From positions 134,987 to 198,986 of the forward strand of contig NZ_ML660087.1 in assembly GCF_007004655.1 (NCBI RefSeq): a stretch of DNA of 64,000 nucleotides. Direction: 5' to 3'. Source of the stretch: Exilibacterium tricleocarpae. Its GTDB lineage: Bacteria; Pseudomonadota; Gammaproteobacteria; Pseudomonadales; Cellvibrionaceae. Below the pieces are notes generated by a model. The model had not been told where the DNA came from. It worked only from the letters and a program-made list of their open reading frames with translations, and did not search any database. The translations under genes and the position numbers were made by a program. Shown one piece after another: positions 37,902-47,585 of this stretch (its first letter is position 1; each line of letters starts with the position of its first letter).

Positions 37902-39035
37902 TCAGTGGCGGGTTTCCTGCCCGCGGGCCACCTTATTGAAGATGTCCACCCAAAACTGGCTGAATTGAGAGCCGGCGTAGCGGTTGACCTCCAGTACAGC
38001 GCGAATAAGCGGTCGCTGGGGTTCGCGGTTGTGGGCCCGGCTATGACTGCACGCCTCGAAGGCGTCAGCAATGGCAATAATTTTTGCGCCGTCGCAAATC
38101 TCCGCTTCCTGCAGGCCGTTCGGGTAACCCCTGCCGTCGCAGTGCTCGTGATGCTGCGACACCATTTCCGCCGCCGCCCGCCAGCGCTCCATGTGAGACA
38201 ACAATCCATGGGCAATTTTTACATGATGATGTAGTTGTAATTGTTCAAGGTAGTCGTAGCTGGACTGCTTGTGCAGTAGTTCCAGGGGCAGAAACGCCAT
38301 GCCGAAATCGTGCACATAAACCGCCGCCGCCAGTTGTGACGGATCGACCGGCCGGCCGGCAGCGTCATTCATAGCCAGGGCCAGTCGGGCGATGCGGCAG
38401 CTGCTGCCGTGCCAGTACTGCGAGCGCTGCTCGAACGCCAGCGCCAGGCCGGCGAAGAATTCCAGATCGGCGCAGGTCTCGACACCGAATTCCGCCAGCC
38501 CTGCGCCGCCGTTCGGTGCCGGTACGGATGGCCCGGCCGGGGGCTGTGGCGTTGGTCGCTGTACTTTGGTCCCGGGATCGAGTACCCGAATGGCATCGTA
38601 GATAGCCTGCTGCCGTTGCCGGGGCGGTGCGGATACCACTGCCCGAACGGCGCTGCATAGCGTCCCGAAAGTTGTTATGTCGATACGCGACGCACCTGGT
38701 GTCACACTGTCGTCCACCAGTTTTTTGATCGTATCGACGGCCAGTAACACCATATCGCTGATCAGGTCGTCGTAGGCCATTCTGCCTGCGTGCAACTCCT
38801 CCAGCACATCCTCCACCGCCTGTAACAGCGGGCAGAGTTCCTTCAGGCCCACATACACCAGATTGGCCTTGATCGTGTGCACTGAGCGGAGCAGCTTGTT
38901 GATCAGAACCTGGTCTTTCGGCGTCAGTTCCAGCGCCAGCAGTATCTTTTCACAGCGGCGGTAGGCGTCGTTGAGGTCATAAAAGAAGTCTTTCAGCAGC
39001 TCTTGGTTCAGGTCGTCGCTATAAAACGTGAACAT
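37902..39035 (-). CDS. Hpt phosphotransfer / HD-GYP fusion protein
   Basis: 377 residues. An N-terminal Hpt domain (about 10-110) has the phosphorylatable His in 'SVHTIKANLVYVG'. A Pro/Gly linker follows at about 155-180. The C-terminal HD-GYP domain has 'YVHDFGMAFLP' (HD pair, but the usual Lys of HDxGK is Met) and 'HHEHCDGRGYPNGL' (HExxDGxGYP signature), then 'IIAIADAFEA'. HD-GYP domains hydrolyse cyclic-di-GMP. An Hpt fusion suggests control by a phosphorelay. No kinase or receiver gene adjoins it. Confidence 0.82.
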   Translation of the reverse strand: MFTFYSDDLNQELLKDFFYDLNDAYRRCEKILLALELTPKDQVLINKLLRSVHTIKANLVYVGLKELCPLLQAVEDVLEELHAGRMAYDDLISDMVLLAVDTIKKLVDDSVTPGASRIDITTFGTLCSAVRAVVSAPPRQRQQAIYDAIRVLDPGTKVQRPTPQPPAGPSVPAPNGGAGLAEFGVETCADLEFFAGLALAFEQRSQYWHGSSCRIARLALAMNDAAGRPVDPSQLAAAVYVHDFGMAFLPLELLHKQSSYDYLEQLQLHHHVKIAHGLLSHMERWRAAAEMVSQHHEHCDGRGYPNGLQEAEICDGAKIIAIADAFEACSHSRAHNREPQRPLIRAVLEVNRYAGSQFSQFWVDIFNKVARGQETRH

Positions 39036-39265
39036 GATTGAGGATTAAACCTTTGGGTAGTCCCGGTTGGCGCTATTATAAGCACAGGTATTGGCACTTG
39101 TGGAAGTGCGCGACAATATAGGCTGCCAATATCCCCGGCCGGGAGCGGTTTCTAGTCGCTTGGAAGCTGGGGTATAATGGCCGGCTTTTGGGCGGGCCCC
39201 GGACGAATCGGGGCCCTCAGCAGACTTAAATAATCGCCAGGTTGCAACTGAGAGGTAGCGTTCTT

Positions 39266-39583
39266 ATGCCGATCTATGAGTATCAATGCCAGTCATGTCA
39301 GCATGAAATGGAAGCATTGCAAAAGATGAGTGATGCCCCCCTGCGCGACTGCCCGGCCTGCCAGCAACCGCAGTTAAAGAAGAAAATCTCGGCGGCCGGA
39401 TTTCGCCTGACGGGCAGCGGCTGGTACGAGACGGATTTCAAGTCGGGTAATAAAAAGAAAAACCTGGCCGGCGACAACGGCAATGCGGGTGCTGATGCCA
39501 AAGCGACCCCCGCTTCTGCTGACAAGGCCGGGGCCGCCAAGCCCGCCGCCGCACCGGCCAAGACCGGCGCCGGTACCCAGTAA
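39266..39583 (+). CDS. FmdB-family zinc-ribbon protein
   Basis: 105 residues from ATG 39266 (AGAGG before it). The N-terminus '[35 protein letters not shown]' has the CxxC...CxxC zinc ribbon. The C-terminus is a low-complexity Ala/Lys/Pro tail. The gene is next to aspS in many gammaproteobacteria. Function unknown, possibly regulatory. Confidence 0.85.
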   Translation: MPIYEYQCQSCQHEMEALQKMSDAPLRDCPACQQPQLKKKISAAGFRLTGSGWYETDFKSGNKKKNLAGDNGNAGADAKATPASADKAGAAKPAAAPAKTGAGTQ

Positions 39584-39648
39584 CCGCAGCGCGGGCCCCG
39601 GGGCCCGCGCGGCAAACAGATCAGCTTTCAATTGACAGGAAACCAAGT

Positions 39649-41433
39649 ATGCGCACCGACTACTGTGGCGCTGTAGATGCTTCATTTATAGGTCGTGAAG
39701 TGACCCTGTGTGGCTGGGTCGATCGCCGCCGCGACCACGGTGGGGTGATTTTTATCGACCTGCGCGACCGCGACGGGGTGCTCCAGGTGGTGTTTGACCC
39801 CGACGGCAAAGAGGATTTTCAGCGTGCCGATACCGTGCGCAGTGAATATGTGCTGCGAGTAACCGGCAAGGTGCGGGCGCGGTCGCCGGAGACCGTAAAC
39901 CCCAATATGGCCACCGGCGAGGTAGAGGTCTACGGGCGCGAGCTGACAATTCTCAGCCGGGCCGAGACACCGCCTTTTCAACTGGACGAGCACACCGCCG
40001 TGGGCGAGGACGTGCGCCTCAAATACCGCTACCTGGATTTGCGTCGGGCGGAGATGCAACACCACTTCCGCTTTCGCTCCAAGGTGACCACGGCGATTCG
40101 CAACTACCTGGATCAGCAGGGCTTTCTCGATATCGAGACGCCGATCCTGACCCGCGCGACACCGGAGGGCGCGCGGGATTATCTGGTACCCTCCCGCACC
40201 CATGCCGGCAAATTCTTCGCGCTGCCGCAGTCGCCGCAACTGTTCAAGCAGCTTTTGATGGTGGCGGGCTTCGACCGCTATTACCAGATTGCCAAATGCT
40301 TTCGCGACGAAGACCTGCGCGCCGACCGGCAGCCGGAATTCACCCAGATTGACCTCGAGGCGTCGTTCGTCAGCGAAGAGGATGTGATGGCGGTCACCGA
40401 GGGCATGATCCGGCAACTGTTTCGCGACCACCAGGATGTGGAGCTGGGGGCGTTTCCGCGCCTGACCTTCGCCGAGGCCATGGCCAAGTATGGCTCGGAC
40501 AAACCGGACCTGCGCATCCCCCTGCAGTTGGTGGATGTGAAGGATTTGATGACCGAGGTCGAGTTCAAGGTCTTTTCCGGCCCGGCCAGAGACCCCAATG
40601 GCCGGGTGACAGCCCTGAAACTGCCCGGCGGCAACGACAAACTGACCCGCAAACAGATCGACGACTACACCAAATTCGTCAGTATCTACGGCGCCAAAGG
40701 GCTTGCCTATATCAAGGTGAACGACAGGGACGACCTGCAAAACGGCCTGCAATCGCCGATTGTGAAACACCTGCCCACCGAGGTCTGCGCCGCTATCTTG
40801 CAGCGGGTGGAAGCCGAGAGCGGCGATCTGATCTTTTTCGGTGCCGATACCGGTAAAGTGGTGTCCGAGGCGCTGGGTGCGCTGCGCTGTCGGCTGGGTG
40901 AGGACCTCGATCTCTTTACCTGTGACTGGGCGCCCCTGTGGGTAGTGGATTTTCCCATGTTCGAACAGTTGGACGGCAGCGCCGGCGCCTGGACCCCGCT
41001 GCACCACCCGTTTACGGCGCCGTCCTGCTCGGCGGAGGCGTTGGCGGACGCCCCGGGTGCGGCTCTGTCGCGCGCTTACGACATGGTGTTGAACGGTACT
41101 GAACTGGGCGGCGGCTCCATTCGTATTCACGATCCGGTTATGCAGCAGACGGTGTTTCAGATACTCGGTATCGATGCGGCCGAGCAGCGGGAGAAATTCG
41201 GTTTTCTGCTCGATGCGCTTAAATACGGCGCACCCCCGCACGGCGGTCTGGCGTTCGGGCTCGATCGCCTGATTATGCTGATGACCGGGGCCGGTTCCAT
41301 CCGCGATGTGATGGCGTTTCCGAAAACCCAGAGCGCCGCCTGTGTGATGACCGATGCACCGGGGGAAGTCGATGCGGCGGTGTTGCGTGAGCTGCATATC
41401 CGCCTGCGGCGCAAAGAGGAATCTGCAGGCTAG
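39649..41433 (+). CDS. aspS: Aspartyl-tRNA synthetase
   Basis: 594 residues, normal bacterial length. N-terminal OB anticodon-binding domain (about 1-105, '[26 protein letters not shown]'). Class II motifs '[25 protein letters not shown]', '[21 protein letters not shown]' and 'GLAFGLDRL', with the GAD insertion between. First large gene of the aspS-yebC-ruv block. Confidence 0.97.
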   Translation: MRTDYCGAVDASFIGREVTLCGWVDRRRDHGGVIFIDLRDRDGVLQVVFDPDGKEDFQRADTVRSEYVLRVTGKVRARSPETVNPNMATGEVEVYGRELTILSRAETPPFQLDEHTAVGEDVRLKYRYLDLRRAEMQHHFRFRSKVTTAIRNYLDQQGFLDIETPILTRATPEGARDYLVPSRTHAGKFFALPQSPQLFKQLLMVAGFDRYYQIAKCFRDEDLRADRQPEFTQIDLEASFVSEEDVMAVTEGMIRQLFRDHQDVELGAFPRLTFAEAMAKYGSDKPDLRIPLQLVDVKDLMTEVEFKVFSGPARDPNGRVTALKLPGGNDKLTRKQIDDYTKFVSIYGAKGLAYIKVNDRDDLQNGLQSPIVKHLPTEVCAAILQRVEAESGDLIFFGADTGKVVSEALGALRCRLGEDLDLFTCDWAPLWVVDFPMFEQLDGSAGAWTPLHHPFTAPSCSAEALADAPGAALSRAYDMVLNGTELGGGSIRIHDPVMQQTVFQILGIDAAEQREKFGFLLDALKYGAPPHGGLAFGLDRLIMLMTGAGSIRDVMAFPKTQSAACVMTDAPGEVDAAVLRELHIRLRRKEESAG

Positions 41434-41459
41434 GCCGCCGGCGCAACGGCGGCTGCCAT

Positions 41460-41506
41460 CGGGTTGCAACCTGGCGGGTTGCAACATACTGAGTTGCATC
41501 ATACGA
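41460..41506 (+). repeat. 15-16-bp tandem array between aspS and yebC
   Basis: Three units at 41460, 41475 and 41491 with core CGGGTTGCAAC (last unit GAGTTGCATC). Fills most of the aspS-yebC gap. Confidence 0.7.
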
Positions 41507-41551
41507 CGCTGAATGGGCAACAGTGAATCAGAACGGCTGGAGATAGTTTCA

Positions 41552-42295
41552 ATGGCGGGTCACTCCAAATGGGCAAATATCAAACACCGAAAAGCGGCGC
41601 AGGATGCCAAGCGCGGCAAGGTGTTTACCAAAATCATTCGCGAACTGACCGTCGCCGCCAAACAGGGCGGTAACCCGGACGACAACCCGCGCCTGCGCGC
41701 GGCGGTGGACAAGGCGCTGGGCGCGAATATGAAGCGCGATACCATCGACAAGGCGATCGCCCGCGGTGCCGGTGACGGCGAGGGTGAAAATTACGAGGAA
41801 CTGACCTACGAAGGTTATGGTGTCGGCGGGGTGGCGGTGCTGGTTGAGGTCATGACCGACAATCGCAATCGCACCGTGGCCGAGGTGCGTCACGCTTTTT
41901 CCAAACGCGGCGGCAACCTGGGTACTGACGGGTCTGTGGCCTATCTGTTTACCCGCAAAGGGCAGATCAGTTTCGCGCCGGGTGCCGACGAGGACCAGAT
42001 CATGGAGGCGGCGCTGGAGGCCGGCGCCGACGATGTGGTTGGCAATGAAGACGGCTCGGTGGATGTCACCACCACGTTTGAGGATTTTATCAACGTCAAG
42101 GAAGCCATGCTGGCAACGGGTCTGGAGCCTGCCGCCGCCGAAGTGACTATGATTCCGTCCACCAGCGTGACCCTGGATCTGGCCGGCGCCGAGAAGGTGA
42201 TGGGGCTGGTGGATATGCTGGAGGACCTCGACGATGTGCAGAATGTCTACACTAATGCCGAGATTCCGGATGAGATACTGGCGCAATTGAGTTAG
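41552..42295 (+). CDS. yebC: YebC/PmpR-family regulator
   Basis: 247 residues from ATG 41552 ('[23 protein letters not shown]' start, family standard). Contains '[26 protein letters not shown]'. The family acts as DNA-binding regulators and, for some members, helps ribosomes pass proline stretches. Conserved neighbour of ruvC. Confidence 0.94.
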   Translation: MAGHSKWANIKHRKAAQDAKRGKVFTKIIRELTVAAKQGGNPDDNPRLRAAVDKALGANMKRDTIDKAIARGAGDGEGENYEELTYEGYGVGGVAVLVEVMTDNRNRTVAEVRHAFSKRGGNLGTDGSVAYLFTRKGQISFAPGADEDQIMEAALEAGADDVVGNEDGSVDVTTTFEDFINVKEAMLATGLEPAAAEVTMIPSTSVTLDLAGAEKVMGLVDMLEDLDDVQNVYTNAEIPDEILAQLS

Positions 42296-42331
42296 ATTGC
42301 AGGTGTGGACCAACCACCGGCGACTGACATT

Positions 42332-42850
42332 ATGGCCCTGATACTGGGTGTAGACCCCGGTTCCCGCAAAACCGGCTTCGGCATCATCAATACCCTCGGC
42401 GCTCGCAGCGAGTATGTTACCAGCGGGGTCATCCGGGTGCCGGACACGGTACTGCCCGAACGCTTGAAAGTGATATTCGACTCTATCACCCAGGTTATTG
42501 AGGAATACTGTCCTCAGGAAATGGCCGTTGAACAGGTGTTTATGGCCAAGAGCGCCGGCTCCGCGCTGAAGCTGGGGCAGGCCCGCGGCGCGGCGATCGT
42601 GGCGGGGGTGAGTCAGGATTTACCGGTTTCGGAGTACGAGGCGCGCAAGGTCAAGCAATCGGTGGTGGGCAGTGGTGCCGCCGACAAGGTGCAGGTGCAG
42701 CATATGGTAAAGGTGCTGCTCAAGCTGCCCGCAGCGCCCCAGGAGGATGCCGCCGATGCCCTGGCGGTCGCCCTGTGTCACGCCAACACGCAGCAACGGC
42801 TGATTAAGATGGCCTCGGCAAGTAAGTTTCGTCGGGGGCGGATTGTTTAG
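42332..42850 (+). CDS. ruvC: Holliday junction resolvase RuvC
   Basis: 172 residues from ATG 42332. Catalytic acids are in 'ILGVDPGS' (Asp), 'AVEQVF' (Glu) and '[13 protein letters not shown]' (two Asp). Cuts Holliday junctions held by RuvAB. An upstream in-frame GTG at 42305 is not needed. Confidence 0.95.
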   Translation: MALILGVDPGSRKTGFGIINTLGARSEYVTSGVIRVPDTVLPERLKVIFDSITQVIEEYCPQEMAVEQVFMAKSAGSALKLGQARGAAIVAGVSQDLPVSEYEARKVKQSVVGSGAADKVQVQHMVKVLLKLPAAPQEDAADALAVALCHANTQQRLIKMASASKFRRGRIV

Positions 42851-43015
42851 CTTGGTTTTGGAATTCTTTGGCGAGTGGTGCCAACCGATCCGGTCCTTGG
42901 CTGGGAGGGGGGGGTACGGCGTGTTTCCAGAGGTTCTTCCAGCAGTCTGACCGGGTTTTTGCCACCAACCTCCTGGTTAATCCAACCATAACTGGCAAAT
43001 CACGAGACTCTCACT

Positions 43016-43642
43016 ATGATTGGACGATTGAGCGGTGTTCTACTCGAAAAACAACCACCGCTTCTATTAATAGATGTACAGGGAGTCGGCTACGAGGTGC
43101 AGGCCCCGATGACGACTTTTTACCGGTTGCCGGAGCTGGGGGCGGAGGTGTCTCTGCACACCCACTTCGCCGTCAGCGAAACCGCCCAGCAGTTGTTCGG
43201 CTTTGCCGAACCCCGCGATCGGCAGTTGTTTCGGGCCCTGATCAAGGTCAATGGGGTCGGGCCGAAAATGGCACTCGGGATTCTCTCCGGTATGGAAGCG
43301 ATCGACGTCGCCCGCTGTGTGATGGACAATAACGTCGCCGCCCTGGTAAAGGTGCCCGGAGTCGGTAAAAAGACGGCTGAGCGCCTGGTGGTGGAAATGC
43401 GGGATCGGCTCAAGGACTGGGACTCACAGGCGGCGCCGGCAGGTGACCTGGAAGCCGCCGTCGGTGCCGTGTCGCCACCGCACCACAATGCTGTGGTGGA
43501 AGAGGCCGAGAGTGCCTTGATCGCCCTCGGCTACAAGCCGACGGAAGCGGCGAAAGTCATTGCCGGAATCTTGCGGGAGCAGCCCGTGACCCGCAGTGAA
43601 GAACTGATTCGCCTGGCATTGCGCAGTATGGTGCCGGTCTAG
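43016..43642 (+). CDS. ruvA: Holliday junction DNA helicase subunit RuvA
   Basis: 208 residues, '[28 protein letters not shown]' N-terminal OB domain, helix-hairpin-helix motifs ('[15 protein letters not shown]', '[16 protein letters not shown]') and a C-terminal RuvB-contact domain ('[15 protein letters not shown]'). No LexA box was seen before it. Confidence 0.95.
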   Translation: MIGRLSGVLLEKQPPLLLIDVQGVGYEVQAPMTTFYRLPELGAEVSLHTHFAVSETAQQLFGFAEPRDRQLFRALIKVNGVGPKMALGILSGMEAIDVARCVMDNNVAALVKVPGVGKKTAERLVVEMRDRLKDWDSQAAPAGDLEAAVGAVSPPHHNAVVEEAESALIALGYKPTEAAKVIAGILREQPVTRSEELIRLALRSMVPV

Positions 43643-43728
43643 ACTGCACTGCCGGGCCGCCCGGCAATACCGGAGCCGACAGTGATATACAATGTCGGTT
43701 GACAACACCGATTTATGTCAAAAGTTTG

Positions 43729-43799
43729 CAACAGGTATCAACAACAGATATCAACAACAGGTATCAACAACAGGTATCAACAACAGGTATCAACAACAG
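43729..43799 (+). repeat. 13-bp tandem array upstream of ruvB
   Basis: Five full units of CAACAGGTATCAA (one reads CAACAGATATCAA) plus a partial unit, starting at 43729. The segment directly before the ruvB ATG, 'CAACAGGTACGCCC', starts with the same CAACAGGTA. The array thus looks like copies of the ribosome-binding segment. Confidence 0.85.
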
Positions 43800-43844
43800 C
43801 TTTGCAAAGTCGACTGACAGACCGGCTGACAACAGGTACGCCCA

Positions 43845-44885
43845 ATGATAGAAAAAGACCGCCTGGTGGCGCCCACTGCAAAACCCCGGGAAGAGCAGCA
43901 GGACCGCGCCGTCAGGCCCAAGCGCCTGGCGGACTATGTCGGTCAGCCGGTGGTGCGCGAGCAGATGGAAATTTTTATCAGCGCCGCCAAGAATCGCGGT
44001 GAAGCGCTGGACCACACCCTGGTCTTTGGTCCCCCCGGATTGGGTAAGACCACCCTGGCCAATATCATTGCCGCGGAGATGGCGGTGGACCTGAAAACCA
44101 CCTCCGGGCCGGTGTTGGAAAAAGCCGGCGACCTGGCGGCGTTGATGACCAACCTCGAGCCCGGTGATGTGTTGTTTATCGACGAGATACACCGCTTGAG
44201 CCCGGTGGTCGAGGAAGTGTTATACCCCGCCATGGAAGACTACCAACTCGATATCATGATCGGCGAGGGCCCCGCGGCTCGCTCCATCAAACTCGAGTTG
44301 CCCCCGTTCACCCTGGTCGGTGCCACCACCCGGGCCGGATTGCTGACCTCGCCGTTACGTGATCGCTTCGGTATTGTTCAACGTCTGGAATTCTATAATG
44401 TGGCCGACCTCACACAAATCGTATCCCGCTCGGCCCGCCTGATGGAAATCGATATGGATGAGGCCGGTGCGCTGGAGATTGCCAAGCGCTCACGCGGCAC
44501 GCCGCGTATTGCCAACCGCCTGTTGCGGCGCGTGCGCGACTTCGCCGAGGTAAAGGGCGATGGTATTGTGACCGCCGTCATGGCCGACCGGGCGCTGAAT
44601 ATGTTAAACGTGGACGCCAGTGGTTTTGATCATATGGATCGCCGTCTGCTGTTGGCGTTGATAGAAAAGTTTGCCGGTGGCCCGGTGGGGGTGGAAAGCC
44701 TGGCAGCGGCGATAAGCGAAGAGCGCGATACGATCGAGGACGTGCTCGAACCCTATCTGATCCAGCAGGGCTATATCGCCCGCACACCGCGCGGCCGCGT
44801 GGTGACCCCCCACGCTTATCAGCATTTCGGGCTGGCGCTTCCCGCCAGACTGCAAGAAGCGGGTACGGGGTCGGCGCAGCCTTGA
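43845..44885 (+). CDS. ruvB: Holliday junction DNA helicase RuvB
   Basis: 346 residues. Walker A '[13 protein letters not shown]', Walker B 'LFIDEIHRL', sensor 1 '[17 protein letters not shown]', arginine finger region '[17 protein letters not shown]', C-terminal winged helix. Its stop codon lies inside the first unit of a 21-bp tandem array. Confidence 0.96.
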   Translation: MIEKDRLVAPTAKPREEQQDRAVRPKRLADYVGQPVVREQMEIFISAAKNRGEALDHTLVFGPPGLGKTTLANIIAAEMAVDLKTTSGPVLEKAGDLAALMTNLEPGDVLFIDEIHRLSPVVEEVLYPAMEDYQLDIMIGEGPAARSIKLELPPFTLVGATTRAGLLTSPLRDRFGIVQRLEFYNVADLTQIVSRSARLMEIDMDEAGALEIAKRSRGTPRIANRLLRRVRDFAEVKGDGIVTAVMADRALNMLNVDASGFDHMDRRLLLALIEKFAGGPVGVESLAAAISEERDTIEDVLEPYLIQQGYIARTPRGRVVTPHAYQHFGLALPARLQEAGTGSAQP

Positions 44886-44959
44886 GCGCAGAAAAACCGG
44901 CCTTGAGCGCAGGAAGACCAGCCTTGAGCGCAAGAAGACCGGCCTTGGGAGCAAAGGCC
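44880..44959 (+). repeat. 21-bp tandem array over the ruvB stop codon
   Basis: Units at 44880, 44901 and 44922 with core CCTTGAGCGCAGGAAGACCGG, plus a partial at 44943. The ruvB TGA lies in the first unit (44883-44885), so the array seems to have grown outward from the gene end. Confidence 0.8.
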
Positions 44960-45006
44960 ATCTCAAGCCCGGGCAGGATCGACTTTGGGCCCGAGTGGGG
45001 GCCGGT

Positions 45007-45435
45007 ATGAGGGAATTTTCACTACCGCAGCGCGTCTATATCGAAGATACGGATGCGGGGGGTATTGTTTATTATGTCAACTACCTGAAGTATATGGAGC
45101 GCAGTCGTACTGAATTGATGCGTCACCTGGGTTTTCACAAGCCGGCATTTATCCAAGAGGGTTTGATGCTGGTTGTACATTCGGCCCAAGTGAATTATCG
45201 TCGCCCTGCGCGTCTCGATGAAGAGATTATCGTGACCGCCGGCGTCAGTAAATTGGCGAAAAGCTACCTCGTCTTTCGCCAACGGGTCCTGCGCGCCGGT
45301 GAGGTGTTGTGTGAAGGCGACATTAAAGTCGCCTGTGTGTCGCAGAGCACTATGCAGCCATGTGCCATGCCGGGTGTGATTCGCACGGTGATCCAGCACT
45401 GGGTGGAGAGCGAGGAAGTGGCGGCACAGCAGTAG
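45007..45435 (+). CDS. ybgC: Tol-Pal-associated acyl-CoA thioesterase YbgC
   Basis: 142 residues from ATG 45007. Hot-dog fold with the 4-hydroxybenzoyl-CoA thioesterase-type motif 'YIEDTDAGGIVYYVNYLKYMERSRTE' (active Asp and Tyr region). First gene of the tol-pal cluster, whose products maintain outer-membrane integrity. Confidence 0.92.
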   Translation: MREFSLPQRVYIEDTDAGGIVYYVNYLKYMERSRTELMRHLGFHKPAFIQEGLMLVVHSAQVNYRRPARLDEEIIVTAGVSKLAKSYLVFRQRVLRAGEVLCEGDIKVACVSQSTMQPCAMPGVIRTVIQHWVESEEVAAQQ

Positions 45436-45469
45436 AGCGTCTCCGTTTGGCGGCACTGCCCGGCGTTAC

Positions 45470-45620
45470 GGAATCGGTATTTCGGAACCCGTATTTTGGA
45501 ACTGGTGTTTTAGAGCTGGTATCTTGGAACCGGTTTTTTTGAACCAGTATTCTTGAGTTAGTATTTTCGAACTAGTATTTTGGAACTGGTATTTCTGAAC
45601 TGGTACTTTTGAGCTACAGG
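45470..45620 (+). repeat. 14-bp tandem array (about ten units) upstream of tolQ
   Basis: Units of GGAACTGGTATTTT start at 45470 and repeat every 14 bases (one unit is 15), with T-rich ends. The array fills almost the whole ybgC-tolQ gap and stops 14 bases before the tolQ ATG. Confidence 0.85.
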
Positions 45621-45633
45621 GGCTGACTTATTT

Positions 45634-46317
45634 ATGAGCGAAACAGAAACCCTCTCGATTTGGAGTCTGGTGGCCAATGCCAGTCTGTTGGTTCAAATCG
45701 TCATGGCCATGTTGTTTCTGGCATCGGTGATCTCCTGGGTGATGATTATTCAGCGCGGGCTCTACCAGAGCCGGGCGAGAAGTTCTTTTCTCGAGTTCGA
45801 AAAACAGTTCTGGTCGGGGATCGACCTGAATCAGTTGTTCCGCCAGGGCAATGCCCGCAAGGGCGGTATCGGCGGCGTCGAAACTATTTTTCGCGCCGGC
45901 TTCAAAGAATTTACCCGCCTGCGCCAACAGGTGGGCGCCGACCCCGATGCCGTGATGGAGGGCACCCAGCGCGCCATGCGCGTGGCGTTGTCCCGCGAGG
46001 AGGAGAAACTGGAGACCAATCTCCCGTTTCTCGCCAGCGTTGCCTCGGTCAGTCCCTACATCGGTCTGTTCGGCACCGTTTGGGGCATCATGAATTCATT
46101 TCGCGGGCTGGCCAACGTGCACCAGGCCACGCTGGCGGCGGTGGCCCCGGGTATTTCCGAAGCGCTGGTGGCGACTGCCATGGGGTTGTTTGCGGCGATT
46201 CCGGCGGTGCTCGCCTACAACCGCTATTCCGCCAGAGCCGAGACTCTGAGTAACGGCTATGAAACCTTCGCTGAAGAGTTTTCCTCCATCTTGCACCGTC
46301 AGGTTCATGCCAAGTGA
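45634..46317 (+). CDS. tolQ: Tol-Pal protein TolQ
   Basis: 227 residues, three transmembrane helices, MotA/ExbB-type channel domain with 'PYIGLFGTVWGIMNSFRGL' and 'ISEALVATAMGLFAAIPAVLAYNRY'. With TolR it uses the proton gradient to energise TolA during division. Confidence 0.94.
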   Translation: MSETETLSIWSLVANASLLVQIVMAMLFLASVISWVMIIQRGLYQSRARSSFLEFEKQFWSGIDLNQLFRQGNARKGGIGGVETIFRAGFKEFTRLRQQVGADPDAVMEGTQRAMRVALSREEEKLETNLPFLASVASVSPYIGLFGTVWGIMNSFRGLANVHQATLAAVAPGISEALVATAMGLFAAIPAVLAYNRYSARAETLSNGYETFAEEFSSILHRQVHAK

Positions 46318-46361
46318 CCGCCGGCGCAAGGGTGGGGTGCTGCGCATGAGGGCGCAACGCG

Positions 46362-46787
46362 ATGGCTAAACGCAAGACGAAAAGAAAGCCCATGGCGGAG
46401 ATCAACGTCGTGCCTTATATCGACGTGATGCTGGTATTGCTGGTAGTGTTTATGGTTACCGCACCGCTGTTGATGCAGGGTGTCAAGGTGGATTTGCCGC
46501 AGGCGCCCTCCGAGCCTATTGACGGTGACGATGAAGAACCCTTGATTGTGTCGGTAAAAACCGACGGCAGTTACTACATCAACCTGGGCAAGGACCAGAA
46601 ACAGCCTAAACCCATTGCCCAGATCAAGGACACGGTGGCAAAGGTGCTGCGGCAACAGCCCAGAACGCTGGTGTTGGTCTGGGGTGACAGAGAGGTGGAC
46701 TACGGTAAGGTGGTGGCGTTGATGACCGAGTTGCAGGCGGCCGGTGCGCCTTCAGTGGGGCTGGTTACCGATCCACCGCCCCTGTGA
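46362..46787 (+). CDS. tolR: Tol-Pal protein TolR
   Basis: 141 residues, single N-terminal transmembrane helix with the proton-path Asp in 'VVPYIDVMLVLLVVFMV', periplasmic ExbD-like domain after it. Follows tolQ by 44 bp. Confidence 0.94.
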   Translation: MAKRKTKRKPMAEINVVPYIDVMLVLLVVFMVTAPLLMQGVKVDLPQAPSEPIDGDDEEPLIVSVKTDGSYYINLGKDQKQPKPIAQIKDTVAKVLRQQPRTLVLVWGDREVDYGKVVALMTELQAAGAPSVGLVTDPPPL

Positions 46788-46802
46788 CCGGAGGCTGCGG
46801 CG

Positions 46803-47585
46803 GTGAATAGCTCCTATCTGTTGCCGACCCTGGTTAGCGTGGGGATGCACCTGGTGCTGTTGGCGGCGGTAACCTGGGGTTGGGAGGCCAGCTCCCACAC
46901 TACCCAGGTGCAGGTGCCGCGTTACGTGGAGGCGAAACTGGTGCAACTCAAACCGCAGGCCAAGGCAGCGGCGCAAAAGCCCCAGGTCAACAAGGTGGAC
47001 CTGGTGGCAAAACGCAAGGCCCAGGAGCAAAAGCGCCGCGCGGCGGAGGAGAAACGGCGTCAGGAGGAGGCCCGCAAAGCCGCCGCGGCCAAAGCGAAAC
47101 GGGAACGGGAACGCAAGGAACAGGCAGCGGAACTCGAGCGCCAGCGGCAACTCGAAGAACAACAGAAACTTGAAGAGCAACGACAGCGAGAGGAACAACG
47201 ACAGCAACAGCAGTTGGCGCTGGAGGCGCAAATGGCCAGCGAGCTCGAACAGGAGCAATCGTTGTTGTTGGAGGAGCAATATGCCACGGAGGCACAGAGC
47301 TACGTGGCCTTGATCGCCTCGCGCATCGAGGACAACTGGAATCCGCCGCCGTCGGCCCGCAGGGGCATGAAGTGCAAGTTGACCCTGCAATTGGTACCGA
47401 CGGGCCGGGTGGTCAATGTCACTGTCAGTGAGAGCAGTGGCAACAGTGCGTTTGACCGTTCTGCGTTGCAGGCGGTAAAAAAAGTGGAGCAGTTCCCGGA
47501 AGTACAGAAGATACCGCCAGCACTTTTTGAACGTGAATTCAGAACGATTACATTATTGTTTAATCCAAGGGATTTAAGGTTGTGA
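46803..47585 (+). CDS. tolA: Tol-Pal protein TolA
   Basis: 260 residues, GTG start. N-terminal transmembrane anchor (about 6-25), long Lys/Glu/Gln/Arg-rich helical domain II (about 55-155), C-terminal TonB-like domain III ('[35 protein letters not shown]'). It spans the periplasm to reach Pal. The stop overlaps tolB. Confidence 0.9.
   Translation: MNSSYLLPTLVSVGMHLVLLAAVTWGWEASSHTTQVQVPRYVEAKLVQLKPQAKAAAQKPQVNKVDLVAKRKAQEQKRRAAEEKRRQEEARKAAAAKAKRERERKEQAAELERQRQLEEQQKLEEQRQREEQRQQQQLALEAQMASELEQEQSLLLEEQYATEAQSYVALIASRIEDNWNPPPSARRGMKCKLTLQLVPTGRVVNVTVSESSGNSAFDRSALQAVKKVEQFPEVQKIPPALFEREFRTITLLFNPRDLRL

Noticed and set aside
39682-41520. 612-codon reverse-strand frame opposite aspS
   Set aside because: aspS is unmistakable; GC-rich coding bias makes long antisense frames common.
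42851-43015. LexA box before ruvA
   Set aside because: No CTGT-N8-ACAG core found in the ruvC-ruvA gap.
43715-44002. 95-codon frame across the 13-bp array and ruvB start
   Set aside because: Its sequence is simply the translated array followed by an out-of-frame part of ruvB.
45470-45620. CRISPR-like array before tolQ
   Set aside because: The 14-bp units adjoin directly with no spacers.
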